The notes under the pieces were generated by a model. The model had not been told where the DNA came from, made no database searches, and was given only the letters and a program-made list of their open reading frames with translations. Below are positions 46,970 to 56,151 of a stretch of DNA of 64,000 nucleotides, in pieces. Origin of the DNA: Desulfogranum marinum (GTDB lineage Bacteria; Desulfobacterota; Desulfobulbia; Desulfobulbales; Desulfobulbaceae); NCBI RefSeq assembly GCF_016918565.1, contig NZ_JAFFQD010000025.1, forward strand, positions 1-64,000, read 5' to 3'. Position 1 is the first letter of the stretch; every line of letters begins with the position of its first letter. The translations under genes and the position numbers were made by a program.

Positions 46970-47703
46970 TAACCGCATTTGACCACTTTCGCCCCCATCA
47001 CGAAGAACTGAGAAAGCGCCTCATCCGCATTATCAGTGCAGTATTTCTCTGTACCCTTGTTGCGTATCTCGGCAAGGATTATATTGCTGCATTTTGTATG
47101 CAGCCATTGTTTACCGCCGCACCAGAGCTTGAGAAACTTGTTTACACCAAACTTACCGAGGCATTTATAAGCTATATCAAACTATCACTGTTGGCAGGCA
47201 TCCTGTTCAGCTTTCCCTACATACTCTTTCAGATGTGGATGTTTATCTCCCCAGGGCTTCTTGCAGGTGAAAAAAAAGCAGCCCGCCTGATTGTACTCTG
47301 GGCCACGTTCTTATTTCTTGGCGGAGCCTGTTTTTCTTTTTTTATTGCCCTACCAAAGATCCTTTCTTTTTTTATGAGCTACGCCGGGCCAAACCTCACC
47401 CCCATGCCCAAGTTTGGTTTATACCTGACCTTTGTCGGCCGAATGGTACTGGCCTTTGGCATTGCCTTTGAAATTCCGTTTCTTATGGTCATGGCGATCC
47501 GTACGGGAATCGTTGCCCCTCATTATTTCTTTAACAAACGCACCTGGTTTTATATAGCAATAATGGTGCTTTCTTTTTTACTGGCCACTGGAGAACTCAC
47601 AGCTACCGTGCTCCTTTGTCTCCCTCTGTTTCTGCTTTATGAAGCAGGTATCCTTGCCGGGCGTGTTTTCAAAGGTAAGAGCAAACCAACAAGCAGCAAA
47701 TAA
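46966..47703 (+). CDS. tatC: Sec-independent translocase TatC
   Basis: The 245-residue core Tat component has six membrane helices. The N-terminal [20 protein letters not shown] region, with the conserved Glu that contacts the signal peptide, and [29 protein letters not shown] are diagnostic. The start ATGA overlaps the tatB stop, indicating translational coupling. Likely clients include periplasmic hydrogenases and other cofactor enzymes encoded elsewhere. Confidence 0.96.
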   Translation: MITAFDHFRPHHEELRKRLIRIISAVFLCTLVAYLGKDYIAAFCMQPLFTAAPELEKLVYTKLTEAFISYIKLSLLAGILFSFPYILFQMWMFISPGLLAGEKKAARLIVLWATFLFLGGACFSFFIALPKILSFFMSYAGPNLTPMPKFGLYLTFVGRMVLAFGIAFEIPFLMVMAIRTGIVAPHYFFNKRTWFYIAIMVLSFLLATGELTATVLLCLPLFLLYEAGILAGRVFKGKSKPTSSK

Positions 47704-47855
47704 TACTTAAACGACCTTTCTCCTCATTCTCCAACCCAATTCCATTGGCTTTTGGGTAATTTATTATAACTCTACATTCGATTTCATACCGTACGAACCC
47801 CTTCTCCTGCTATTGCTTTTCTAATAGTATTCTATCATTTTCTTCATTTTCATCC

Positions 47856-47884
47856 TTGACTTGCTCATTTTAGGCCCCGATAAT
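47856..47884 (+). promoter_or_regulatory. Sigma70-type promoter of the chemoreceptor gene
   Basis: TTGACT (47856-47861), a 17-bp spacer and GATAAT (47879-47884) lie about 90 bp before the start codon. The CCCCGATAA stretch also resembles a flagellar sigma28 -10 element, but no matching -35 is evident. Confidence 0.5.
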
Positions 47885-47972
47885 ACAAGCAGCTTAAACT
47901 GCGTTTCAACTTTGCTATAATAACAATTATTAATAAGAGTTGGACACACAACGCTTAAAAAAGAGAGGAAAA

Positions 47973-50021
47973 ATGAAAAATCTTAAACTTGGGGTAAAAC
48001 TGGTGGGCGGTTTTATACTTACCGCAATGATTGTACTTGTTGTAGGCTTACTGGCCATGCAGCAACAGAATAAACTTCATGAGCAAGCCGAAGTGCTCAC
48101 GGAAGACGCCCTGCCCGCAGTACAGAACATGTTGATTATCAAAAGTGAGGCCAACTACATTGCTTCCCTCATGCGAACTTTGCTCACCCCTTTTGCCAGC
48201 AAGGAACAAAGAAAAGCCGTTCACCAAGGCCTTATTGATACAAGAAAAGTGTACGGTGCTGCCAAGAGCAAATTCATGGAACTGGCTTTTTTTCAAACCG
48301 TTGAACCCGAATGGAAGGCATTCGGCGACCATATTGGCAAATGGGTAGTTGCCAACAATCAAGCAGTCAAATTTTCCAAAGAACTCGTTGCCAGTGATTT
48401 AACCAATCCAGTGCAGTTGAATAATCACATGCAACAATTCGAGATTGCTCACCTCGCCCTGCTGGCGAACACCGACAAACTCATCTCCAATGGCACGGAC
48501 TTTACAGGCGGGACTGATGAGAATGCCTGTTCGCTCGGCAAATGGCTCAACAACATGGATACAACGAACCCGGAACTGGTTGCGCTTGCATCCAAGATCA
48601 AGCCCAGTCATGCCAGGCTTCACCAGGCAGTCGGCAGGGTTAAACAGTACGTGGCCAATGGGCAGATCTTGCAGGCCGAAGAAACAATGAAGGATGTTGT
48701 CTACCCTGCATCAGAAGAGGTTTTTGCAATTGTACATGAAATGAAAGCTATTATAACCACAGCGTATGACGCGTTTAGTAATATGAACACGCTGCTGCTC
48801 GTGGAAGCGGCCACTCACCAAAAAAATACCTTTGACGCCATCGATACCATTGTCAACAAAGCGGTGGAAGGCTCCCACGTAGTTGCAGAAGAAGCTCAAA
48901 CTGTAGCCAAAACAGCACGGACCATAAATCTTATCGGTATAGTTGTCGGCATTACCCTCGCTCTGGCCCTTGGTTTCTACCTTACTGTTATCATTACCAA
49001 ACCGCTGGCCAAAGGGGTCGACCTCTCCAAAGCCATGGCTGATGGCGACATGACCCAAACCATGGACGTAGACCAGAAAGACGAAATCGGTGTACTGGCC
49101 AAATCGTTGAACAACATGGCAGGTAATTTACGAACCATTATCACCGACGTCAATAAAGGCGTATCCAGTGTTGATGAATCCTCCTCACAACTTGCAGCCA
49201 TTGCCAACCAGATGTCCAGCGGCGCAGAGGATACCGCCAACCGATCCAACCAGGTGGCAGCAGCTGCCGAAGAAATGAGCGCCAATCAAGACTCTGTGGC
49301 AGCAGCCATGGAACAGGCTTCAGTCAATATAAATATGGTTGCCTCAGCGGCCGAAGAGATGAACGCTACCATCACTGAAATTGCGCAAAATTCAGGTCGA
49401 GCCAAAGAGATTACCTCGCAGGCGGTTGATCAGTCTGAAAAGGCTTCCGACCGGGTCGACGAACTGGGCAAGGCTGCCAATGAAATTACCAAGGTTACCG
49501 AGGCGATCACCGAAATTTCCGAACAAACAAATTTACTGGCACTCAATGCCACTATTGAAGCCGCCAGAGCCGGCGAGGCAGGTAAAGGTTTTGCGGTTGT
49601 TGCCAACGAAATTAAAGACCTTGCCAAGCAGACCGCGGAAGCTACTCTGGATATCAAAACCAAGATAGAGGGTATTCAGCAGGCTACCGGTATTACGGTA
49701 AAAGAAATTAATGAAATCAGCACGGTCATTGCCGATGTGGACCAGATTGTGGCAACCATCGCCACTGCAGTGGAAGAACAAACCGCAACCACCAGAGAAA
49801 TTGCGGAAAACGTTAGCCAGGCTTCAACCGGTATAAGTGAAGTTAACGAAAATGTTTCTCAAAGCTCGGCAGTAGCTTCAGAAATTGCGTCGGATATAGC
49901 CGAAGTTAATAATAGTGCCAACGAAATGAATAGGGCCAGTAGCCAGGTTACGGATAGTGCCCGGGAACTTTCCGCTGTCGCTGACAAGCTTAAGAATATG
50001 GTCGCTCAGTTTAAAGTCTGA
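47973..50021 (+). CDS. Methyl-accepting chemotaxis protein with periplasmic CZB-like domain
   Basis: The 682-residue chemoreceptor has one membrane helix near 8-30 and a second near 319-340, flanking a large periplasmic helical region. Inside it lies a CZB-like zinc-binding pattern: IAHLAL, then ACSLGKWL (Cys about 186) and [11 protein letters not shown] (about 211-221). HAMP follows the second helix, then the signalling domain with the hairpin tip [34 protein letters not shown] domains sense zinc or hypochlorous acid; most known ones are cytoplasmic, so a periplasmic position is notable. The ATG at 47973 has GAGAGGA upstream. Confidence 0.92.
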   Translation: MKNLKLGVKLVGGFILTAMIVLVVGLLAMQQQNKLHEQAEVLTEDALPAVQNMLIIKSEANYIASLMRTLLTPFASKEQRKAVHQGLIDTRKVYGAAKSKFMELAFFQTVEPEWKAFGDHIGKWVVANNQAVKFSKELVASDLTNPVQLNNHMQQFEIAHLALLANTDKLISNGTDFTGGTDENACSLGKWLNNMDTTNPELVALASKIKPSHARLHQAVGRVKQYVANGQILQAEETMKDVVYPASEEVFAIVHEMKAIITTAYDAFSNMNTLLLVEAATHQKNTFDAIDTIVNKAVEGSHVVAEEAQTVAKTARTINLIGIVVGITLALALGFYLTVIITKPLAKGVDLSKAMADGDMTQTMDVDQKDEIGVLAKSLNNMAGNLRTIITDVNKGVSSVDESSSQLAAIANQMSSGAEDTANRSNQVAAAAEEMSANQDSVAAAMEQASVNINMVASAAEEMNATITEIAQNSGRAKEITSQAVDQSEKASDRVDELGKAANEITKVTEAITEISEQTNLLALNATIEAARAGEAGKGFAVVANEIKDLAKQTAEATLDIKTKIEGIQQATGITVKEINEISTVIADVDQIVATIATAVEEQTATTREIAENVSQASTGISEVNENVSQSSAVASEIASDIAEVNNSANEMNRASSQVTDSARELSAVADKLKNMVAQFKV

Positions 50022-50048
50022 TAACAGCCGTTCAAATTTCTTCCCCTT

Positions 50049-50083
50049 AAAAAAGGCGTCTGCTTCGTGCAGGCGCCTTTTTT
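50049..50083 (+). terminator. Rho-independent terminator of the chemoreceptor gene
   Basis: AAGGCGTCTGC and GCAGGCGCCTT pair around a TTCG loop, with a T run at 50078-50083 and an A run before the stem. Confidence 0.88.
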
Positions 50084-50180
50084 GGGTCTCTTCTTTTTCA
50101 CAACAATCAACACGTAACAAATTACTCACGCTCCAAAGCAAGAGTACCTTGAATCATGAGCGAGTCAATAGAGCAAATTG

Positions 50181-51395
50181 TTATAGCGCCCTCAAAAAAT
50201 AGACAAGCCCCTTAACCTCGCCGCCCTTTTCCTGCCTCAACGCTACCTGTTCAAAATGGCAAACCTGGAGGTCATTTTCTTTTGCCACAGCCAAAATATA
50301 GTCATGGGAATGTGAATACCTGCCATTTGCATGAAGCATCCAGTCCTCACCTTCTCCAGACTCTATTGAGAAACAAATATGTACCTCATCCCGACATCCC
50401 GCTGTTATAGCCTGAAAAACAGGTTTGAGATCGCCCAGATAGATAAAAACATCGGCAGCGAGAACTAAATCAAACGGAGCCGGGTCCTGATGATGTTGAT
50501 GAAAATACGCGATCAGTTCAGCCTCTTCCAAGGTGTCATAGATTTGCTTTTGGCGCGCAATGTCTATCATCTTTGGCGAAAGGTCTATCCCGGTCAGCTT
50601 ATCTGAACACTCTCGAAAAAGTTCTCCGCAAAGGCCGGTACCACATCCAAGATCTATACAGTGTTCATATTTTTTTTTGCGTGGCCCGTGATTAAACAGA
50701 TTCCACAACCTTTCCGGTGCACGATAGTCAAGATCACCCACCAGATTTTCTTCAAAGGTCTCTGAATAGCTATCAAACAGGCTCCGCACATATTCTTCCG
50801 GGGGCTTAGCAGGAGACGTTTCTCCCTTGAGCGCAGCAATCATATGTTTTGCCCCGGCATGATCCGGATCAATTTCAAGCAACTGTTGGTAATTTTGCAC
50901 CGCGTTCTCATGGTCGTCGTGCAAGTGAAGCAGGTATGCCAAATTATTCAGCGCCGGTGCATAGGAAGGATCGAGCTCGAGAACATGGGAATATACCTGT
51001 ACCGCTTCTTCTGTCGCCCCGCACTCTTTACAGCAGCAACCAAGACTGTACAAAATTTCCACATCATCGGGTCTAAGCGCTAACGCCTGTTTGTAAGCGG
51101 CAACAGCCTCTGCAAACAAATGCAGTTTGTTGCAGGTAAGCGCCAGGTTAAACCAATAGTCGGTCTCGGATTTGTTGACGGCAGCAGCCTGCTGAAAACA
51201 CTCTTTAGCCTTTTCATATTCCTCTTCATGGTAGAGGGCAAGGCCAAGGTTGTACTGCACCGTGTCGGCATCGGGTATCTCTCCAGTAACCTCCTCGTAG
51301 AGTGCTATTGCCTGGGAAAATTCTCCAAGGCTGTGGAGGTCCAGAGCCTTGGTATATAACTGTTGAAGTTGTTCTAGTCGTTTATCTACTACCAT
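50181..51395 (-). CDS. TPR-repeat SAM-dependent methyltransferase
   Basis: The 404-residue protein has about five tetratricopeptide repeats in the first 190 residues (patterns such as YNLGLALYHEEEYEKAKECF and ALNNLAYLLHLHDDHENAV). A class I methyltransferase domain follows, with the SAM-binding IDLGCGTGLCGELF (about 243-256), LTGIDLSPKMIDIA and FDLVLAADVFIYLG. The substrate is unknown; TPRs suggest a protein partner or target. Its start lies 6 bp after the radical SAM stop, so it ends a tight operon. Confidence 0.88.
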   Translation of the reverse strand: MVVDKRLEQLQQLYTKALDLHSLGEFSQAIALYEEVTGEIPDADTVQYNLGLALYHEEEYEKAKECFQQAAAVNKSETDYWFNLALTCNKLHLFAEAVAAYKQALALRPDDVEILYSLGCCCKECGATEEAVQVYSHVLELDPSYAPALNNLAYLLHLHDDHENAVQNYQQLLEIDPDHAGAKHMIAALKGETSPAKPPEEYVRSLFDSYSETFEENLVGDLDYRAPERLWNLFNHGPRKKKYEHCIDLGCGTGLCGELFRECSDKLTGIDLSPKMIDIARQKQIYDTLEEAELIAYFHQHHQDPAPFDLVLAADVFIYLGDLKPVFQAITAGCRDEVHICFSIESGEGEDWMLHANGRYSHSHDYILAVAKENDLQVCHFEQVALRQEKGGEVKGLVYFLRAL

Positions 51396-51401
51396 GGATC
51401 A

Positions 51402-52436
51402 CTATTTCTTTGTTGGCCTCATTTCCTGCTTCAGTAAACAGCAGGAGATCCGGTGTTCTGGTTTACCATCATCTTGATAGCTGATGTTTTCCGGTTGCAG
51501 GAGTTTGTTCATCACACATCCTTCCGGGATGGAAAGAGGAAAAAAACGATCTTCATTCAGTCCTGAACGATGACAAAGCTTACCTGCTTTTATCTCATAA
51601 CTGTGGATGGGGTGATCTTCACACAGTGGACACTGATATACCCTTCCGTTGGGAAACACAAAATAGTTTTCCGCAACCATACCTGCACACTCAAAGGTTT
51701 CTTCCGGTTCAAGATATACCTTGGGATACACGACATGGGTGCCCTTGGCTGCAGCATCGGCCGCAACCCCGGGAACAATATCCAGCCAACGTTGAGGATC
51801 GACCTGCCAGCTCCCCTCATCACCACTGCTCGGAGTAGCGGATTTTCCACGCAGGCCGATAACTTGAATGAAAAATCGATCAATACCAAGCTCCTCTACA
51901 AGTCCAGGCATCCGATAAAGGTGATCAATATTAAGACTGGAGACCGTATAGATGAGACTGGTGGCAAATTTACGGTTTACCGCCTTCTTGATATTCGCTG
52001 TACAGGTGGCAAAAACCCCTGCCCCACGAATAGGGTCATTCACAGCCGGTTCCGGACCGTCCAGGGAAAAACTCAAATAATCAAGCTCGTTGGGAGTCAC
52101 CTTGTCCAGCAAATCGTGGAACAAAAAGCCATTGGTATCAACGGTAACGGCAAATCCCATTGCCTTGGCGGCCTTGATAATTTGCGACAAATCTGGATGC
52201 ATGGTCGGCTCGCCACCAAGTAAAATAAGGTTTGATTGTTTTTGCTCGTCGTTAAAAAGCCGCAGCCACTGGAGGACTGTCTCAAGCTCCAGAGTTTGCA
52301 CCCCATGTTGATCGGGGTTAATATAACAGTGGCGGCAGGAAAGGTTGCAAGCGGTTAAAAGGTGGAAAAAAACATTTCGTTCACCGGTCTTAAACCCGAC
52401 GGTACGTGCAAGAGGTTGCGTATCCATGGACATCAT
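51402..52436 (-). CDS. Radical SAM protein with C-terminal cysteine-rich region
   Basis: The 344-residue protein has the CNLSCRHCYI motif (CxxxCxxC, about 30-39) that binds the [4Fe-4S] cluster and SAM, then LLGGEPTMHPD and SFSLDGPEPAVNDPIRG. The C-terminus has further cysteines (FECAGM, YQCPLCED, EGCVMN, SCCLLKQ) that resemble a SPASM/twitch auxiliary cluster region. The reaction is unknown. The first Met codon overlaps the deaminase stop (ATGA); an ATG nine bases later, at 52427, is better spaced from GAGG and may be used. Confidence 0.88.
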   Translation of the reverse strand: MMSMDTQPLARTVGFKTGERNVFFHLLTACNLSCRHCYINPDQHGVQTLELETVLQWLRLFNDEQKQSNLILLGGEPTMHPDLSQIIKAAKAMGFAVTVDTNGFLFHDLLDKVTPNELDYLSFSLDGPEPAVNDPIRGAGVFATCTANIKKAVNRKFATSLIYTVSSLNIDHLYRMPGLVEELGIDRFFIQVIGLRGKSATPSSGDEGSWQVDPQRWLDIVPGVAADAAAKGTHVVYPKVYLEPEETFECAGMVAENYFVFPNGRVYQCPLCEDHPIHSYEIKAGKLCHRSGLNEDRFFPLSIPEGCVMNKLLQPENISYQDDGKPEHRISCCLLKQEMRPTKK

Positions 52437-52951
52437 TCCTCAATGACTTGCTCAAGAGTATATCGTGACAGCAGGCTATCCTGCCAATAAGAGTAGTTGC
52501 TAAAAAACTGTTGAAAAAGCTTCAAACTTGCTGTTCGCTGCACCTTTTCCACCAGGGTAATTTGCATCTGTGCATACAACGCATTCAAACTCTGCAAGGG
52601 AAGATTGGTGCCGCCACCCATGATATCTTCATAGGCCCATACAAAAGAACGAATACCGGAAAGAAGCATAGTGGAATAACACATCAGGCAGGGTTCCATG
52701 GTGGAGTACACAACCACTGAAGAAAAATCATAATCAGGATGCTCGGCCAGGAATGCCCGCAGGGTGACAATTTCAGCATGATCAATTTCATTGCAAAACT
52801 GTTCGCTGCTGTTTCGCCTCCTGCCCCTGGCCAGTATTCTATTCCTATCAACAAATACACAACCAACAGGAAACTCTCCCTCATCAAGGGCTACGCGCGC
52901 TTCTTTAAGCGCTTCCTGCATGAACTTTTCGTGATTATTTTGCAACACCAT
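52433..52951 (-). CDS. Cytidine/deoxycytidylate deaminase-fold protein
   Basis: The 172-residue zinc deaminase-fold protein has the HAE motif in IDHAEIVTLR and the PCxxC motif in STMEPCLMCYSTMLLSG. ALDEGEFPVGCVFVD is the usual first strand. The GA that normally follows PCxMC in TadA is ST here, and there is a C-terminal extension after the AYEDIMGGGTN loop, so this is not an ordinary tRNA adenosine deaminase. The ATG at 52951 is preferred because the longer frame overlaps the upstream gene. It overlaps the radical SAM gene by 4 bp. Confidence 0.83.
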   Translation of the reverse strand: MVLQNNHEKFMQEALKEARVALDEGEFPVGCVFVDRNRILARGRRRNSSEQFCNEIDHAEIVTLRAFLAEHPDYDFSSVVVYSTMEPCLMCYSTMLLSGIRSFVWAYEDIMGGGTNLPLQSLNALYAQMQITLVEKVQRTASLKLFQQFFSNYSYWQDSLLSRYTLEQVIEE

Positions 52952-53012
52952 GGGTCTTTGTAATGCTAGAGTAAAAATGGGTCTATACCATGGAACGACT
53001 ATGCTGTCAAAA

Positions 53013-54257
53013 TTACATTCGGCGGCCAAAGCGCAGGATATTTTTACCTATTGTCACGCCGGTGTGCGGCTGCACCCAGTCATGACCCTGGTCGGTAAAA
53101 GGTAAATAGACAAGGCCCATTCCCTTCACAACAGCCTTTACTTTTGGTAGATGCGGGAAAATAGCTTTGGGGCTGGTTGCTGATGCTGCAAGTATAATTT
53201 TCATCGCTTGCTTTGCTTCTGTTGATGACAACGTCACAGGAAAAAAAGGATCTCTTTTTTTTCCTTTACCTTGTGGCAGCTTCCACTGTCCCAATGTAGC
53301 CTGGCGCCCTGCCTGGATAAATACTTTTGGTCTCACCTTAAAGGCAGGCACTAGAAACTGCATGGGTTTCTTTTCCCAATCAGCCTGGGGCAAAATTGGC
53401 TGATTGGTACGAGCTATAAAATCAGCAAAACTTGAAATATTAAGCTCCGTGACCGATGCTTGCAGCTTCCAGAAAGGGATATACAATGCCGTATGCTGGT
53501 CACCATCCACAACCTGAAAAACAACTTCTTGCATATCTTTTTCATCCATTCTCCAACAGCGATCACAAACAAAACAATGCACTATCAGGGAGTCGGGTGC
53601 TCCTTGCACCTCTGCCCCGCAATGGGGGCACAAAGAAGGCAAAAAGCTGGGCTGCCACTGGGGATGGTAGGAGGATGATTTGAGCGCTTTACTCCTGAGG
53701 CGGGTACCTGTTTCCGCAGTCAGGGGGTATTGATTAACGGCATCCAGCAAACCTTGATCAGTGTGTATCAATGGAAGATAAATCACACTCAGTGTTTCAC
53801 CAATATAGGCGCGATGAAAAAGATTTTTCCCTGCCTTGGCAGTAAGGTGAGATATCTGTGCCGCTTTATGGAGAATGGTGTTGGGCTCAAGGGTTCGAAC
53901 TAAAAATCGAGCGTTTGTGGCAGGATTAAGATGCTGCAACTGCATTGCCTGTGCCCTGACGCCAAGGGATGGCGGCAAGCCTGGAACATTCACGGCCAGC
54001 TGGGTGGTATCAACTACTTTGTGTGAGAGCCCTTTATCCGTTACAAGAAAAATTGTCCCCTTAAAGCGAATGTAGGGGACCAGCAGGTAAGCAGTTTCTT
54101 CTTCCTTTATCGTCGGCGGGAGCAGATAACGAAAAATACCGGCCGGCTGCAAAAAATTTTTAACGCCACAATAGGAGCAGGTCAGCAGTCGATCAGATTC
54201 ATTCAGCGTTGCCGCGGCACCGCATTGCGGGCATTCCTGAGCAACCTTGATGTTCAT
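53013..54257 (-). CDS. Zinc-ribbon protein of unknown function, partner of the SPFH gene
   Basis: The 414-residue protein has an N-terminal zinc ribbon (CPQCGAAAT...CSYCGV, about 9-30) and a second one in the middle (CPHCGAEVQG...CFVCDRC). Between and after them are beta-rich stretches such as TAYLLVPYIRFKGTIF and TALYIPFWKLQASV, which look like a duplicated unit. No catalytic motif or membrane helix is seen. It follows the SPFH gene by 72 bp. Paired zinc-ribbon and SPFH proteins recall the Bacillus YdjG-YdjI set that works with PspA at the membrane; the functional link is inference. Confidence 0.7.
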   Translation of the reverse strand: MNIKVAQECPQCGAAATLNESDRLLTCSYCGVKNFLQPAGIFRYLLPPTIKEEETAYLLVPYIRFKGTIFLVTDKGLSHKVVDTTQLAVNVPGLPPSLGVRAQAMQLQHLNPATNARFLVRTLEPNTILHKAAQISHLTAKAGKNLFHRAYIGETLSVIYLPLIHTDQGLLDAVNQYPLTAETGTRLRSKALKSSSYHPQWQPSFLPSLCPHCGAEVQGAPDSLIVHCFVCDRCWRMDEKDMQEVVFQVVDGDQHTALYIPFWKLQASVTELNISSFADFIARTNQPILPQADWEKKPMQFLVPAFKVRPKVFIQAGRQATLGQWKLPQGKGKKRDPFFPVTLSSTEAKQAMKIILAASATSPKAIFPHLPKVKAVVKGMGLVYLPFTDQGHDWVQPHTGVTIGKNILRFGRRM

Positions 54258-54329
54258 TTTTTGTAATTACTCACAGGGTGCTATAACTCTTTGCTGTATC
54301 ATACCTAGAACCTGCAATTGCTCCATCCA

Positions 54330-55460
54330 TCACAGTTTCATCCCGCATTGATTACAGAAGTGCGCACCGGGTAAATTTTCATTGCCACATTCTCCGCACT
54401 GAACAGCTTTTGGCTTGTCCTCGGTTGAATGGCCGCAGCGGGAGCAAAATCGAGCACCAGGTGTTACATTCTTTCCACAGTGGGTACACTGAGCAATAAT
54501 AAGTTGCTGGTGGCCGCAATAAGGGCAAAATCTGGCGTCGCCTTGAACGGCATTGCCGCACTCCTCACAAACAGTTGTAGCTCCACCTTTTGCTGCGTCT
54601 CCCCGCCCTTGCCCTGTCTGTTGCATACTCCCAAACAAAGCCGGCATCATCATCCCCATGCCTAATCCCATCCCTGCTGCGGCTTCCCCCGTGCCAAGCG
54701 CGGCCTTTTCCATGGCCATGCCCGCCTTCATCCGTACGAATTTATCCATATCCTGAATAACATTCATACGTCCACTATCATCAATGGCCTCCTGCACCTC
54801 TGGTGGCGGCGTAATCGAAGTGATATATAAATTATCCAGTGCCAAGCCAAATCGTTGAAAATCCTTTACCAGCCGCTGCTGAAGGCCTATAGCAAGCTCA
54901 TCAAAGCTGCCTGGCAGGTCAAGAAGGGAGTCAAGCGTCTCGCCGAGATAATCATTGAATCTGGAAACAATCACCCGGCGTAAATAATCTTCAATCTGCC
55001 GGGTTGTATATTTTCCCATGGTACCGGCAAGTGTATTAATAAACAGTATCGGCTGCACCACCCGAATATTAAACACACCGTGAGCGCGCAACCTGACCAG
55101 ACCAAGCTCTGAATCACGAAACGCCACCGGATCTTTGGTCCCCCACTTGAGATTGGTAAAAACCTTGAGGTTGACAAAGTATACTTCTGCCCTCAAGGGA
55201 CTGGTCATCCCCCAGGGAAGAGAAAGGATCTTGGTTAGAATGGGAATATTTCCGGTCTTTAAGGTATGTCGTCCCGGAGGAAAGGCATCGCAGGCACGCC
55301 CCTTATAAAACATCACCGCTGCCTGATTTTCACGCACTGTTAGCTGGGCGCCAAACTTAATCTCCCCTGAGCCGTGCTCAGGTAAACGGTGCAACAGTGC
55401 CTCGCCGGACTCATCAAACCATTCCAGTGATTCTAAAAAAATAAGATTATTTGCTTCCAT
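54330..55460 (-). CDS. YdjI-like SPFH protein with C-terminal zinc ribbons
   Basis: The 376-residue protein of the virion-core/YdjI type has an SPFH-like domain (about 30-230, with VRENQAAVMFYKGRACDAFPPGRHTL and LRAHGVFNIRV). A helical GEAAAGMGLGMGMMMP glycine/methionine-rich hinge follows, then three zinc ribbons: CEECGN...CPYCGH, CTHCGK...CSRCGH and CGECGN...CNQCGM. SPFH proteins form membrane-bound assemblies. An AAAGGA site precedes the start. First gene of the minus-strand run down to the TPR-methyltransferase. Confidence 0.87.
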   Translation of the reverse strand: MEANNLIFLESLEWFDESGEALLHRLPEHGSGEIKFGAQLTVRENQAAVMFYKGRACDAFPPGRHTLKTGNIPILTKILSLPWGMTSPLRAEVYFVNLKVFTNLKWGTKDPVAFRDSELGLVRLRAHGVFNIRVVQPILFINTLAGTMGKYTTRQIEDYLRRVIVSRFNDYLGETLDSLLDLPGSFDELAIGLQQRLVKDFQRFGLALDNLYITSITPPPEVQEAIDDSGRMNVIQDMDKFVRMKAGMAMEKAALGTGEAAAGMGLGMGMMMPALFGSMQQTGQGRGDAAKGGATTVCEECGNAVQGDARFCPYCGHQQLIIAQCTHCGKNVTPGARFCSRCGHSTEDKPKAVQCGECGNENLPGAHFCNQCGMKL

Positions 55461-55735
55461 AGGTCCTTTCCCTCGTAAAGGGCATATTGAACTTGCCTCC
55501 GACTATAAACGGTTTTTTCAATCAATCTCAACATCATGCTTACAAAATTTCTGCAAAGGTAAGTAAAAAAAACCTTGATACACCATTGAAGGCGATGATA
55601 TTTTTTGGTGCTTTTTTTGTTGTTGATCAACTCACATCTTTCATATGTGGAGACAAACTAGTGGTTGTGAGGATAACTCCTTTCAGTATAGTATAGGACC
55701 TGCAAGGTACCAAAATATTTTTAAGGAATAACGTT

Positions 55736-56086
55736 ATGACACAGTTCAGGCAGGAATGGGATACAGAAACGGCAATGGAAATCCTCAACCATCCGACAGT
55801 GGACAGTAAGGTATGGGCTGAAGCGGTGGAATGGCTCCTTGTTTATGGCCCTCCGGAAATACAGGAACTGCTCAAACAGGCATCCGGCCATGCCACCATG
55901 GAAAGTTTTCCAGAGTTAGAACCTCTCGGCTATGGCAAAGACGGAACCCCCTGCTATTCATTGTCACAATTAGCCGACTCACTGGATATAAGTGAAGAGG
56001 AAGCCGAGGCAATCATCAGCGAAAAAGAGAAAAAACACGGTATCAGCCACCGGGTTGACAACAGCGACACAACCTCACTCCAGTAA
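55736..56086 (+). CDS. Small conserved-looking hypothetical protein
   Basis: I do not recognise the family. The 116-residue soluble acidic protein has an N-terminal helical part (EWDTETAMEIL, AEAVEWLLVYGPPEIQELL) and a later YSLSQLADSLDISEEEAEAII that looks like a short helix-turn-helix. An AAGGA site precedes the ATG. It stands alone between two minus-strand genes, so it has its own transcription unit. Confidence 0.7.
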   Translation: MTQFRQEWDTETAMEILNHPTVDSKVWAEAVEWLLVYGPPEIQELLKQASGHATMESFPELEPLGYGKDGTPCYSLSQLADSLDISEEEAEAIISEKEKKHGISHRVDNSDTTSLQ

Positions 56087-56151
56087 CCCTATACAAACAG
56101 AGGGCCTCATCCACAGCTTGAAAATTTACCCGCCCAAACATTTCTCTGCTT

